From Erodium maritimum (lineage: Eukaryota > Streptophyta > Magnoliopsida > Geraniales > Geraniaceae), in NCBI GenBank assembly GCA_963921825.1, contig OY997589.1:85978523-86042522 (forward strand): a DNA stretch of 64,000 nucleotides, written 5' to 3'. Below the pieces are notes generated by a model, which made no database searches, had not been told where the DNA came from, and worked only from the letters and a program-made list of their open reading frames with translations. Position numbers and translations under genes: made by a program. How positions within the stretch are numbered: position 1 is the stretch's first letter; every line of letters begins with the position of its first letter. Positions 46,840 through 57,419 of this stretch are shown here, one piece after another.

Positions 46840-47740
46840 AGGGCTCGGTATTACTACATGCCTTCTCCTACGGCTCCTCGCTAGGTGTTGGCCGGCGAGG
46901 GGTTACCATTCTCGATATCGGAACGCTCAGTTCGTGTCCAGCATTCGATCCTCGAAAGTGTTGATTTCCCTCAATCTGCTTGTTGGAGTGTGTTGGTCGG
47001 GTGCTCGATCGTGGTGTTACCCTTCTCTGTTGGCCTTGGGTCAGATCTTTCCGGCTTCGGGTTGTTTCGTGCTCAGTATAACTACAGGCCTCCCCTTTGG
47101 ATCCTCTTTTGGTGTTGGCCGGCGAGGGGTTACTGGTCACGGTTTCGGAACGCTCAGCTCGATTTCAGCCTTCGATCCTCAAAAATGATGTCTTGATGCG
47201 GTTTACTTGGAAGTTTGTGCTCGTTCTCGGTAGAAATACTGGTCCTCCCCCTTTGGGCCTTTTCTCGGTGTAGGCTGGAATTGGGTTTAGGAGAGCTGAG
47301 TTCGAGCTCCTCCATTCATAATCGAGCTGGCCTTTGATGTGTACCTATCGAGGATTTCGGTGCCTTTTCTAGTTCCGGCGTGAGACTCCTTTCTCGACCT
47401 TTTGGTTGGTGATTGTAGCGATTTTGGTTTAGTTGCTCATGCTCTTCAGGCTCTTTCTTCTCACTCAGACACTGCTTGCTGGCTTTGGTGTCTCCTCTGT
47501 CTAGGTTCGGATTGGATCGTGTTCGGTATCACTACAGGCCTTCCCCTTCGGGTCCTCGTTGTCGTTCGGCGAGGTGTTACTGGTCTCAGTTTCGGAACGC
47601 TCAACTCGCATTCTAATTTTTGTTTCTCAGAAGTGTTGACTTGCTGCTGCCGGCTTAGAGTTTTGAGCTCGTACTCGGTAGAAACACCGGTCCTCCCCCT
47701 TTTTGGGCCTCTTTTCGGTGTTTGCCAAAATTAGGTTTCG
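46840..47740 (+). repeat. Tandem repeat, period about 226 bp, four to five copies
   Basis: The landmarks GTTGGCCGGCGAGGGGTTAC at about 46886 and 47115, a diverged copy near 47270, and GTTCGGCGAGGTGTTACTGG near 47567 are spaced by about one or two units. Each is followed by TTTCGGAACGCTCA. A second shared block, GGTAGAAACACCGGTCCTCC, appears near 47235 and 47680. Confidence 0.7.
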
Positions 47741-48399
47741 GAGGGCTGAGTGCGAGCCTCTTTGTCTTGCGATTTTGTTGGAGGAGCTTCTCGCAGGTCG
47801 TTGGAGGTGTCTAGCTCTAGCTCAAGACGTGGGACGCGCTTCCACATCCTTTTGGGTTTGGATCGTTGTTGAGCTATTCTAGCTACTTCTGGTGCTTCGC
47901 CACCCGGTCTCTAGATTGTAGGTCGACTTTTCTGAGGTACTCCCTTTTTCCTCCCTTGTTTGGTTAGTCTTCTCCGACCCGTTCATACATACCTGTTTGT
48001 TTTGGCTTCCTTTCATCTCGAACCGAGTGTGGTTCGAGCTCGTCAGTCAAAGGTGTTGACCGTCGGCCAGTTTCTTGGGCGTTGTTTGCCCCCTTCAGAA
48101 GCCATCTCCTATGGTATGTATGGTTATCCGGGTCTGTCTCTACCGTTAGCGGGGTTGGCCGCCGGCTTTTTAGTTATTGTCATCTTCTCCTTCGAGGGTT
48201 AGCAGCTCTTTGGAGATGATAGTTGTTCTATCCTTTCAAGGTTAGGGTTGGGAGGTCTTCTGGTTGGGCCTGATAGTTGGATGCTTCTCCCCAAAGTGTG
48301 TTGTCGCATGTGCTTCATGGTTGAAAAATAAGGCTTCAAGACCTATTCCTTTTTAGGGCTTCATGGCTGTCAAATTTGGGTGCTAAACCCTTTCTTTTT

Positions 48400-48580
48400 G
48401 TGGTTGTTAGCTTCAGGGTCTACGTACTCCTTCTTTGTCTGTGGTTGTTTCATCCAGGGTCTGTGTACCCATTCCTTATGGTTGTTGGTCTTCCCCGGTG
48501 TGGGGCTTCTTGTTGTTTCTTCAGAGTCTGCGTACCCATTCATTGTGGTTGTTGGTCTTCCCCGGTGTGGGGCTGGGGCT
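48400..48580 (+). repeat. Tandem repeat, about 70-bp unit
   Basis: Units contain TGGTTGTTGGTCTTCCCCGG and GTGTGGGGCT followed by TTCTTCAG and GTCTGCGTACCCATTC. Two good copies and one diverged copy. Confidence 0.75.
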
Positions 48581-48996
48581 TCTTGAGGTTCCGAAAGGAA
48601 TGCTCCTTCATGTTTCATTTCCACCCTTGTAACTCCTCTTTATCATCTAAAGATGTTTAATTTAAAATTGGTTTGTTGATAAAAAAAGCGAAAGTATCGG
48701 TACCGAAGAAACTAAAACCGGAAGTTTTCAAACCGACGGAAAAACACAACAACCGGACCATCCAATAAATTCTACATTGCGCCAGTAGTCGTCGTTTCTT
48801 CATTTCGTCGTTCCAATCCCTCTCATCTTATTTGTCTCTCTATCATTCTTGAGTCTCACCCACACAACACACATATTAAGTGTATTTCCTTGACGTCATT
48901 CTTCTCACCCTATTAGTCGTTGTCTTTCGTTTTTTTTTCTCTCGTCATTTGGAGGAGTCGTCCAAGGTTAGGCTAATCGTCTAGTCTCTTTCTTGT

Positions 48997-49009
48997 CCCC
49001 CCCCCCCCC
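48997..49009 (+). repeat. Run of 13 C
   Basis: A homopolymer just before the left target duplication of the next LINE tail. The length may be unreliable. Confidence 0.85.
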
Positions 49010-49033
49010 ATGCGTAAGTACTATGTGTCACAT

Positions 49034-49550
49034 ATCCTTCTCTGGGTTTTTTCCTCTCGCCCCTATTGTAGGCACCTCACGGTGTGGCCACCGTGTGATG
49101 TGTATGGGTCAAGTTGACCTGGCCGGGTGTGGCCTGTTCTAAGGATTAACTGGTGGGGGGTTAGGGTAGTTAGGGGTATTGGGGTTTGGTTGAGGTCTGG
49201 TTTTGTGATGCTGTTCTGGTGTACTTTGCTGTGTTCGGTTGGCGCTAGAAGTTTTCTTTGTTCTTTTGGTTTATTTTTCTGTTGTTTGCGGCATGTGGTT
49301 GTTCTGTATTGCTTCATCTGGTTTTTAGAACCTTGTTGTTAGTAAGTTTCCTCTTGTTGGGTTTTGTTAGTTTTCTTCATGTTAGTGAGATCTAGATATG
49401 AAGACACGTATGTTCCTGGAAAATGGGTTGGTTTGTACTGGTTTGGAGGTGCCGGTGAGGCAATCTCTAAGGTTGTAATGAAGGGTTATCCCTTAAGCTT
49501 GTTTTTATACTGAAAACCTGCTCCATCAATAAATTTTGGTGATAAAAAAA
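49034..49550 (+). mobile_element. 5'-truncated LINE tail with 14-bp target duplication
   Basis: A 517-bp insert ending AATAAATTTTGGTGATAAAAAAA, flanked by ACTATGTGTCACAT (49020-49033) and ACTACGTGTCACAT (49551-49564), one mismatch. It holds only a 3' UTR-like end with no usable ORF. Confidence 0.7.
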
Positions 49551-49574
49551 ACTACGTGTCACATAAAAAAACAA

Positions 49575-49720
49575 TCATAATGACTGGGTGAGAAAACCAA
49601 TTTGCACTGTCAAAAATAGACCACGACTGAAAGTATCGCCACTGAAGAAACCGAAACAGGAAGTTTTGGGCGAAAGCAACAGAAAAACATAACAATGGGA
49701 ATAATCTTAGGTAAACATCG
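49575..49720 (+). repeat. Paralogous empty site of the 46064-48686 insertion
   Basis: About 145 bp that align to the joined flanks of the LINE-like insert: the left part matches 46008-46063 and the right part matches 48700-48765, with a single CTGAAAGTATCG where the insert carries a duplicated GCGAAAGTATCG. Confidence 0.7.
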
Positions 49721-49864
49721 GTTTGAGAAAGACAAAATTGGTGGTTCTCTAAACCGATTCGTACCTTGGGCTCTGAAGGCCCAACGGTAGAGTGTTGGCC
49801 CAACACCAAGCCTAGGAGTCCATGAAACTGTTGATCCCAATATTTAACCTTCACTCGCATTCTT

Positions 49865-51188
49865 TTCTTTTTGAAACGAATGAAATAGATTTATTACTTG
49901 AATTGTTGCAAAATACATTTAAGTGCATCCAGACCACGAGAGGACATGCATAGAACGGGCTTCCCGAGCTAGCCGGTGGGCTACTCCGTTCATTGACCTA
50001 GAAATATACTCGAGTTTAACATCCTCGAGAACAACAAAGAGGGTCCGACAGTCGTCAACCAATTGGCCCAAGGGGGAGAACACTTGGTGGGACCCTTGAA
50101 TCAAGTGGACCAAATACTGGGCATCGCTCTGAATAATTACTTTGCAGAGATGCCATGTTTGAATCCATTGCAAAGCCTGCCAAATAGCCATAGCTTCAGA
50201 ATATTCGAGGCCCAGCATGCCAAGCCCACTACCGCTCCTCCCATCCAGAATCGCTCCCGTCTCGGTTCTACAAAGCCAACCCCATCCAAACTGCCCTGAG
50301 TCCGCAAAGTTTGCGCCATCCACATTAATAGTAGACCAATGCGGAGGCGGTGGAGTCCAACTCGTCTGCCCGCAAGAAGGGGCGACAATGGGTTTGGGTC
50401 GGCCATTCTAGGCCTCTGACCAACTGCACTGGTTTCTAATAATTGTAGCTAGGATACCCTGCGGAGTAGAAGTACTATTATGCCAGACCTTTCCATTTCT
50501 CGCTTTCCAGATCTCCCAGAGAAAAAGACTCATTTTACTCTTCATTTACATGTCCGGAAGTTGCAGCAGTAAAGACATCCAATCATGTAAAGCACCCGAG
50601 GGGGGGATAGGGACCTGCGAACCTGATAAAGCCCGGACTGATCGGGCGAACGGACAGTGAGGAGGAGGTGGTCGGTAGTCTCCTGATCATCCTGACAAAT
50701 CGGGCAAGTGTTCAGAATCGGGACGAATTTGGTTCGTAGATTGACCGCTACTTGTAGAGTACCGGATAAAGCCCGCCAGAGGAATACCTTTATGCGCGGT
50801 TGGACGTCTAGGTCCCACATGCCCGTCCAAACCGTCGTGCCAGCCGATACATGCCATCTTCCATTCTCCCGGGATAACGCCCTATACCCTTCCTTGACCG
50901 AGTAAACTCCCTGAATGTTGTACTTCCACGACCATTTGTCTGAATGATGTGGGAGAGGAGGGGTCACCTGCAGTTTATCCTCCACAATGGCTGGAGGAAA
51001 ATTATGTTGGAGTTTCGGGATGTCCCACGACTGACCGTTGCTCGAAGCCAGCTCTGACACCCTCATGTCCGGGATGAGGCAAGTATAAGGCGGGATGACG
51101 GGGTCATTCCCTAGGAGCCAGGGAGACCCCTCCACCATAGTCGAACAGCCGTCTCCAATAACCCGAATCAAACCCTGCCTAAGCAAAC
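49865..51188 (-). mobile_element. 5'-truncated LINE, C-terminal pol end, 13-bp target duplication
   Basis: A minus-strand insert of 1324 bp flanked by a perfect CACTCGCATTCTT repeat (49852-49864 and 51189-51201). Read on the minus strand it ends TTTCGTTTCAAAAAGAAAA. It encodes only the last part of an L1-type ORF2, so it is a typical 5'-truncated copy. Confidence 0.85.
49919..51186 (-). pseudogene. LINE ORF2 C-terminus: zinc-binding and RNase H domains
   Basis: The upstream frame (51186-50542) reads as the reverse-transcriptase zinc-binding region, with WKVF-like IKVFLWRALSGTLQV and NTCPICQDDQETTDHLLL. The downstream frame (50323-49919) is RNase H-like, with catalytic-type positions in VDGANF, LEYSEAMAIW, IIQSDAQYLV and NGVAHRLAREAR. 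The two parts are in different phases with a stop between them, so the protein is broken. This domain pair is common in plant LINE copies. Confidence 0.85.
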
Positions 51189-51201
51189 CACTCGCATTCT
51201 T

Positions 51202-51611
51202 AATTTCAAGGTTTCAACCCAAATATATTATTGGCTTAGACTGAACTTTAACATATCCAAATATATTATTGGCTTAGACTGAACTTTAACATGATATGTT
51301 TTTGGCCTTTTTATTGTGTTAGGCCTTTCAAGATAGGAAAATTGATAAACTATGTTTCAGACATTAATATGATAAGCATTGAAGACAAACCCAAACATTG
51401 GACATGCAAATGTTATTCAAACTATTGATTTGTGGTCTCATTTTACAAGGATGTTACAACAAATCTTCAGTTTTCTAAATATTTTTCTGGTTGGTTCCTC
51501 AAGACCTCTCCTAGGTTTTACAGTATAAGCCCACAAAAATCATTGGTTTAGAGCAAAATCTCCTCATCTTCTCCGCTTTTTCGAGCTGATAATCCAAACG
51601 TACATACATGC
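51202..51611. other. Intergenic sequence between LINE and MATE2
   Basis: About 410 bp including a short tandem duplication of ATCCAAATATATTATTGGCT (about 51219-51290). It probably includes the MATE2 3' UTR. No gene is seen. Confidence 0.5.
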
Positions 51612-54600
51612 CTATTCGATATCCCCTCCGAACAATCTCTCCCTCGCCCCCCTTGCCTGCAAGATGAACATCCCGAGATTATAGGAACTTAACGCTTTGT
51701 CATAGATAAGAAACTCTAGGAACTTAAATGTATGAGATATCCTAGTTTTTTATCAAACAATGAACCAATGTACTGTTTTAGGATGAGTCAAGATGAGACC
51801 GAATCGGAGCTATGTACGTGGAGACGGGATCTGTTGCCATGTAAGGAAACCGTGAGCATCAACGGCCTCAGGTGACCGAGAGCATGGGTGGACTCCATGG
51901 GCTTCAATGTTTTGGGCAGTTTTAAGGGCCAGTTGAAGATCATAGGCTAAAGAGTTGGGCTCAGACTGTGGGCTGAACACAAAGCCCATCATTTAGGCCC
52001 GACACGATCGGTCTGTTTTTTCTAATTAACCGGTGGTTTCCGGTTTCGAAAACCGGAGACAAGAAAGGAAGGAGCGGTTCACCGATTATCTTATTGGTTT
52101 CTAATTGGGTTTGGAAACTATATGGTCCGGTTTGGACAGATTACCCCGGTTCTTTAGGTTTTCATTTTTTTTGCCAATTGAAGTTTGTGAGCCGAGGAGT
52201 TGGGCCCTAACTACGGGCTCGACACAAAGCCTATCGTTTAGGCCCAATACACGTGGCCCGGTTTTTTTGGCTAACCGTTAGTTTTCAATATCGAAAACCA
52301 GATATTGGACCAGGAGGGGCGGTACACCTGTTTGTAACCAATTAGGTCTGGTTCGGGGATTATAGGATCCGGTTCAAATCTGTTACCTCGTCTTTTTTTA
52401 GGTTTTCGGTTTTTTTCCCGCCCCTAAAATTACCTGTCTTTCCCAATTTGTACACCCGGTCACCAAAGAGAGCAAAACAGTCTGTACTAGAGCACCCATT
52501 TGTATACCGATCCATAGCCCTCTCCCTTTCATATCCGCCCAGAAACCCAACATAGCAGCTATCGGTATCCCAACCAAATAAAATGCTCCGAGGTTGACAT
52601 AGGCTCCAATGTGCTGCCACCCACATCCCCTCGCAATACCTGAGTCCGAGGAAACTTGTTAGTACCATGTAATGATGTCTAAAAAACCAAAAGAGAAGAG
52701 ACTCAGACACTTGACCTGAAAGAGTCCCTTGCAAGCTATCCATTATGACAGAGAGGCAGACCAGAGGAGCCATCCTAGTGACATAGTCAACTACGTCTTT
52801 AGAATTGCTGTAAGTGTAGCCAAAAACTCTTCTGGTGGCGAAGAGTGTACCACTCACTATCAGTGCCTCACACACTGCAATGAGCATCACAGCGCAGACT
52901 GCTGTTTGTGCTGCTGACGGGTTTCCTGCTCCTAATTCATTCGATACCCTTGTGCTGTAATGAAAAAAGATAACGGGTTCAATGGATATCGTGAAGTAAT
53001 ATACATATAAGGGTTAATTGCATATAGCTGTTGAGTACTATATGTCTTCTGCACAAAACTATTCATAACTTTAAAACATTATTTTAAAAACTGCAGATAC
53101 ATTTTTTTTGTCAGAATGACGAAAATGCCCTTGACCCCGATCTCGAAAAAGAGGATCATAACTACCAAAAACATTTATTAGATGTAAAAAGACCCATAAA
53201 GATAAAACTATTATACCTCTTATTCATCAAAAATGACAGAAAATTCCCTTGACCTTGATCTTAAGAAAGAGAATCATAACTACCAAAAGCATTTTGATTA
53301 GATGTAGAAAACGCTTTAGTAGATGTAAAAAGACTCCTAAAGATAAGACTATTAAAGAGATGGAAAAAAGATGGTGTTTTTTAAGATTAAGGCCAATGAC
53401 ATTTTTATCATTTTTGACAAAAAGAGATGAATGCAATTTTTTGAACGTTTAATAGCTATCAATAACGGTTTAAAGTTGAGAATAATCATAAACAAAAGAT
53501 GTATAGTACTCAATAGCTATCTGACCGAACCTGGCAGCAGCACCAAGGCCATATGGTATTGCATAGAGTGTTGTGATTGTTGTCAAGCTGTTCAACAAAG
53601 TATAAATATTATGTTTGGTTGAGGAACAAGAACCTAAGATGACACTATAAGTGTCTGGTTTTGTAGCATACCATATGGAGAGCACCGAGGTTTCAATCTC
53701 GGGGTTTGGAAGAACCCCAGACATCAAGATGAGAAGCTCAAACGACCACCATTCAAGGCTACAAGAAACAACCATACAATAGACATTGTAATAAGAACAA
53801 AACCATAGTAAGAAAGAAGAAGAAAACCCCCGAAAGACCTACCAAACCATTACAGCAGAAGGAACAGCAAAGCTGAAGAACTCCCGAATTCCATGGAAGA
53901 TCTCGCGCGAGAATGGGGCTCGGGTCTTGGCACAAGAAACAGAGTGTTTCATGTAAATCATGAGGAAGATCACATTGACCCAGTTCGAGAAACCGATAGC
54001 TAGAGCACCTCCAATGTTGCCGAGCCCTGACTTGAACACTAGGAACCAACAGAGAGGTATGTGGAAGACAAGAGTTGCAACAGAGCTTACAACCATAGGT
54101 ATGATCAAGCTTTGGGCTTGATAGTACCGGATAAGTGGCTGCAGATTGGCGTGAGCGAAGAGTGCAGGAATGAGCCATAATATGAACTTACCGGCTTCAT
54201 GTGAAATCAAAGGGTCTTGTCCTAAGATTAAAAGTACTTTCTCCATGTTGGCCCATAGGAGAGATAGAGGAATGCTGACCATGAGGAGACAGAAGATTGC
54301 AGTGTAGGTTTGTGTCCCGAGTTTTGTGTATTGCTGAGCTCCATAAGCTTGCCCACATAGAGTTTCTAGTGCACTAGCCATTCCCAACTGAGTCAGATCA
54401 TGATACAAAATCGGATCAAACTCAACCTAAAAAACACCAAAATACCAATGCAATACACTTTTTTTTTCATCTGCAACATGATTTCACCCAAAAGTTTGCA
54501 ACTTTTTCGATCCAGGACTAAACCCACAAGTGACAACAAGTTATAGAGTTTTTTTATCAGCGAGAAAACGGGGAAATCCTACTTTGGCCCATTCTAATTC

Positions 54601-55268
54601 CTAACTTAACCTTCACTCACACCTGCTCCTACCTTTTCTAGTGCACTAGCCATTCCAAAATGAGTCCAATCATGTTATAAATCAGACCAAACTCAACCGA
54701 AAAAACACCAAAATACTAATGCAAAGCACTGCTTTTTTCCATCTGCAACATGTTTTCGCCACCAAAGTTTGCAACTTTTTTGATTCATGATTAAACCCAC
54801 AAGTCACAACAAGTTATAGAGTTTTTTTTTTATCGGCAAGAAAATGGGGAAATCCTAGTCTGGCCTAATCTAATTCCTAACCTAACCTCCATCCACACTC
54901 TCTGACCACCGGGCCAAGCCAAGTGGGCACAACAAGTTATAGAGTTATTATGGGACATGTTCATAAACCAAGAGCCAGAACTGAAATCACAAGAAGGGTA
55001 TCCGAGAGGAGCTTACAAGGAAACTGAAGCCAGTGACAGTGGCGAGGGAGTTGGCGACTGCAGTGCTGGAGAGAGCAAGCTCTCCAAGATGACCCACCAT
55101 CATCATCGTGATGACTTGGAGACAGAACTGTGACAAAGTCACAGCCACCATAGGACCTGCTATGAAGCCAAGCCTCTTCACTTCTCCAAACAACACATCC
55201 CATGTCAATACCCCTAAACCCTCCTTCTCCTGAACCTCCTTCGAGTTCTCCAGCAAAGACTTGTCCAT
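51612..55268 (-). CDS. MATE/DTX-type efflux transporter 2, 476 aa
   Basis: Seven exons on the minus strand: 55268-55017, 54387-53843, 53758-53672, 53587-53531, 52954-52716, 52639-52434 and 51656-51612. They join in phase to 1431 nt. Exons 2-6 are 545, 87, 57, 239 and 206 nt, exactly as in the first MATE gene, so the two are duplicates. Signatures: [65 protein letters not shown]. Exon 7 ([14 protein letters not shown], stop) is far downstream, separated by a 777-bp intron. The start at ATG 55268 is preferred; the in-frame codon at 55313 is TTG. Intron 1 contains a tandem duplication that includes the start of exon 2, and intron 4 contains a MITE whose end touches the exon 4 donor. The substrate is unknown. 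Confidence 0.93.
53015..53528. mobile_element. Inverted-repeat MITE in MATE2 intron 4, touching the splice donor
   Basis: The left end GGGTTAATTGCATATAGCTG continues TTGAGTACTATATGTCTTCT. The right end, inverted, reads ATAGCTATTGAGTACTATAC. The arms are about 75 bp. The inside contains a tandem duplication of about 120 bp (53105-53220 against 53225-53350) with CATAACTACCAAAA and TAGATGTAAAAAGAC. The right arm ends within about 10 bp of the exon 4 donor at 53530. Confidence 0.65.
54363..54895. repeat. Tandem duplication including the 5' edge of MATE2 exon 2
   Basis: Two copies of about 250 bp, offset by 272 bp: 54363-54610 and 54635-54895. Both start TTTCTAGTGCACTAGCCATTCC, which is the first exon 2 codons on the minus strand, and continue through ATCTGCAACATG, AAGTTTGCAACTTTTT and AACAAGTTATAGAGTTTTTT. 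A short third piece with ACAACAAGTTATAGAGTT follows at about 54926. Confidence 0.85.
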
Positions 55269-56364
55269 GTTTGTTTCTCCACAAGCCAGAATTCCCACAA
55301 CCCTCTTCTTCAATCCAGCTAAATATGCAATTGGAGTAAGAAAGATGGGAAATTTTCAAGTAAAACTTATTAAAATCAGTCAACATTTTGATTTGGCACA
55401 TGGTGTTGTCACTTGTCTTATAGCAACTCTTAACATATTATCATGTTTTGATTCTAACCACACACTGTGCACAAGATAATGATGTTTTAAAATATAGATA
55501 CACAGATTTGGCTCTTTGCTAATGATACCTGTGAATGTGGTTCTCCTGAAATCCCTGAACCTGGACACATCAACAAGCTGGCCTGCAGAGTGAGGTTGTG
55601 AAATGAATCAAATCCCTGGAAAAAAAAAAACTACATATGGGTTCTCCTTAAACAGTGTTTCTAATTCAAATCTTGGTACAACGTTTGGAAAAAAAAGGTT
55701 GTTTACAGAGCTTTTCTGCAGAGAACAATGTTTCATGTGGAAGAGGATATGCTTGAACAGTATAAAAATCCTACCTTTCCCTTCTGGAAACCCTAAAAAT
55801 GGCAAGAGGGAGAAGAGGACAGAGAGAATGAGGAGAAGACTTGCTTGAATATCATTAACCTAACCAAATGAAATCTGCTGAAATCATTTGTTTTCCATAC
55901 CAATGAGGACACAAATTCATTTTCTAAGGCAAATTTGAGGTGATGCAATTTGGGTTTTGGCTGGAAATACAAAGAAAGAACATCCAAAATTGAGTCTTTC
56001 TTTGTGGGGGCATGGACTAGAAAGGATAGAAGAGGCCAAATTGAATTTGTAGAAACTAGTGAAAAGGATAAATGAAGAAAGGGCAGTCTTTATATGTCAT
56101 GGAAAATGTGGACCTCATTTTGAGAGGGTTGACTCTTATGACCACTAGAAATGAAAGCTTAAATTAGGACCATGATATTGTGGATATAGTGAATCGTACC
56201 ATTTGACTAAATACATTTACTTCTCTGTTTGCTTCCATTATGAATTGCAGAAAGTATCTTCAGCATCAAAACTATGTTAAATGCATATGGTATCTTAAAA
56301 GATACAAAATGAGTAGTACTCAAAAGATGAAACCACATTAACTTTGGATTATAGCCTTTATACT

Positions 56365-56812
56365 GGGGTAATTGCCAAACATGTCTTGGCATTTTGTTTT
56401 ATTTTGTTTGCAAGTTGTAGCCTTTTTCTCCTACAATTGCAAAAAAGTGATATCAAATTGTTGTTGTTGTATTTGTGTAAATTTGTTCTAAAGTGATGAT
56501 TTTACCCTTTATAAAATTAAATTTAAAATGATAAGAAAATAACAACAACAATAAAAGTTTTCACCCCCTTACTTTTCTTCCCTTTCGTACCGTATAAAGA
56601 AAAAAATAATGAAGAGAGATAAAAAATTTGTTCTTCGTTTTAGTTTTAGATTTCAAAATTCAAGATAAAATCGTTATTTTTTTATCAAATTGACACAAAA
56701 TGTAACAAAAAGACAAGTTTAAGAAATCGTACTACAACTATCATCAAAGAAAGCCGCAACTTGTAAAAAGTTAACACTTCAACTTAAATTTGTTGTTGTT
56801 GCAATTATCCTT
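56365..56812. mobile_element. Family A-like MITE, diverged copy
   Basis: Starts GGGTAATTGCCAAACATG, carries the family motif GTTTGCAAGTTGTAGCC and the central palindrome remnant CTTTCGTACCGTATAAAG near 56580, and ends TTGTTGTTGTTGCAATTATCC. Confidence 0.6.
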
Positions 56813-57219
56813 TTTATATTCGTTATGTGTAGTTTATCATGAAAAAACAAAACTTTGTTAGAACCAATATTAGACTTTAGAATAACATAAGACACTTACA
56901 TAGTTGAGATTTGAGGTTTAGGATCTATAATGTTGGATGTGAAGAATAGTAAGTATGAGCTCCTTATATAGATTATGTTCTATAATAGTGAGGTTTACAG
57001 TGAGGTTCATGGTTTTGAGTGGATGTTGGATTTTTGTTCGTTTTCTTAATTCGAAGTGTAAATCAATGTTTTTTTTGGGTGATCAAAAACAATAAATAAT
57101 TTTTGTAGAACAATATGAACGTAATGACTATAAATTTGTAAATTATGGATACCGTTTGCACAAAGTCGGGTTCAGATATTAACAATTAATTTCTTTTTAT
57201 TGAAACGAGTAAACTGAGG

Positions 57220-57419
57220 NNNNNNNNNNNNNNNNNNNNNNNNNNNNNNNNNNNNNNNNNNNNNNNNNNNNNNNNNNNNNNNNNNNNNNNNNNNNNNNNN
57301 NNNNNNNNNNNNNNNNNNNNNNNNNNNNNNNNNNNNNNNNNNNNNNNNNNNNNNNNNNNNNNNNNNNNNNNNNNNNNNNNNNNNNNNNNNNNNNNNNNNN
57401 NNNNNNNNNNNNNNNNNNN
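57220..57419. other. Assembly gap of 200 N
   Basis: Exactly 200 N. The round number suggests a placeholder, not a measured distance, so the MATE2-ATP synthase spacing is unknown. Confidence 0.99.

Larger units (their letters stand above)
46064..48686 (+). mobile_element. LINE-like retroposon, 13-bp target duplication
   Basis: A 2623-bp GC-rich insert ending TTGTTGATAAAAAA, flanked by a perfect AGCGAAAGTATCG repeat (46051-46063 and 48687-48699). The 5' part (46080-46200) is pyrimidine-rich and corresponds, inverted, to 19970-20134. The body includes tandem 226-bp-period repeats (46840-47740) and a 70-bp-period repeat (48400-48580). Open frames are short, so it is non-autonomous or decayed. 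A paralogous empty site exists at 49575-49720. Confidence 0.7.

Noticed and set aside
46569-48660. Protein-coding gene from the several 80-190 codon open frames at 46.5-48.7 kb
   Set aside because: The frames overlap in different phases, follow GC-rich tandem repeats, and lie inside an insert with a 13-bp target duplication and an A-rich tail.
52434-52639. Apparent frameshift in MATE2 exon 6, because one long open frame reads a different protein there
   Set aside because: That frame runs on from exon 5 through the intron. With the proper GT-AG junctions (exon start 52639) exon 6 reads [20 protein letters not shown] and ends [11 protein letters not shown], fully in family register.
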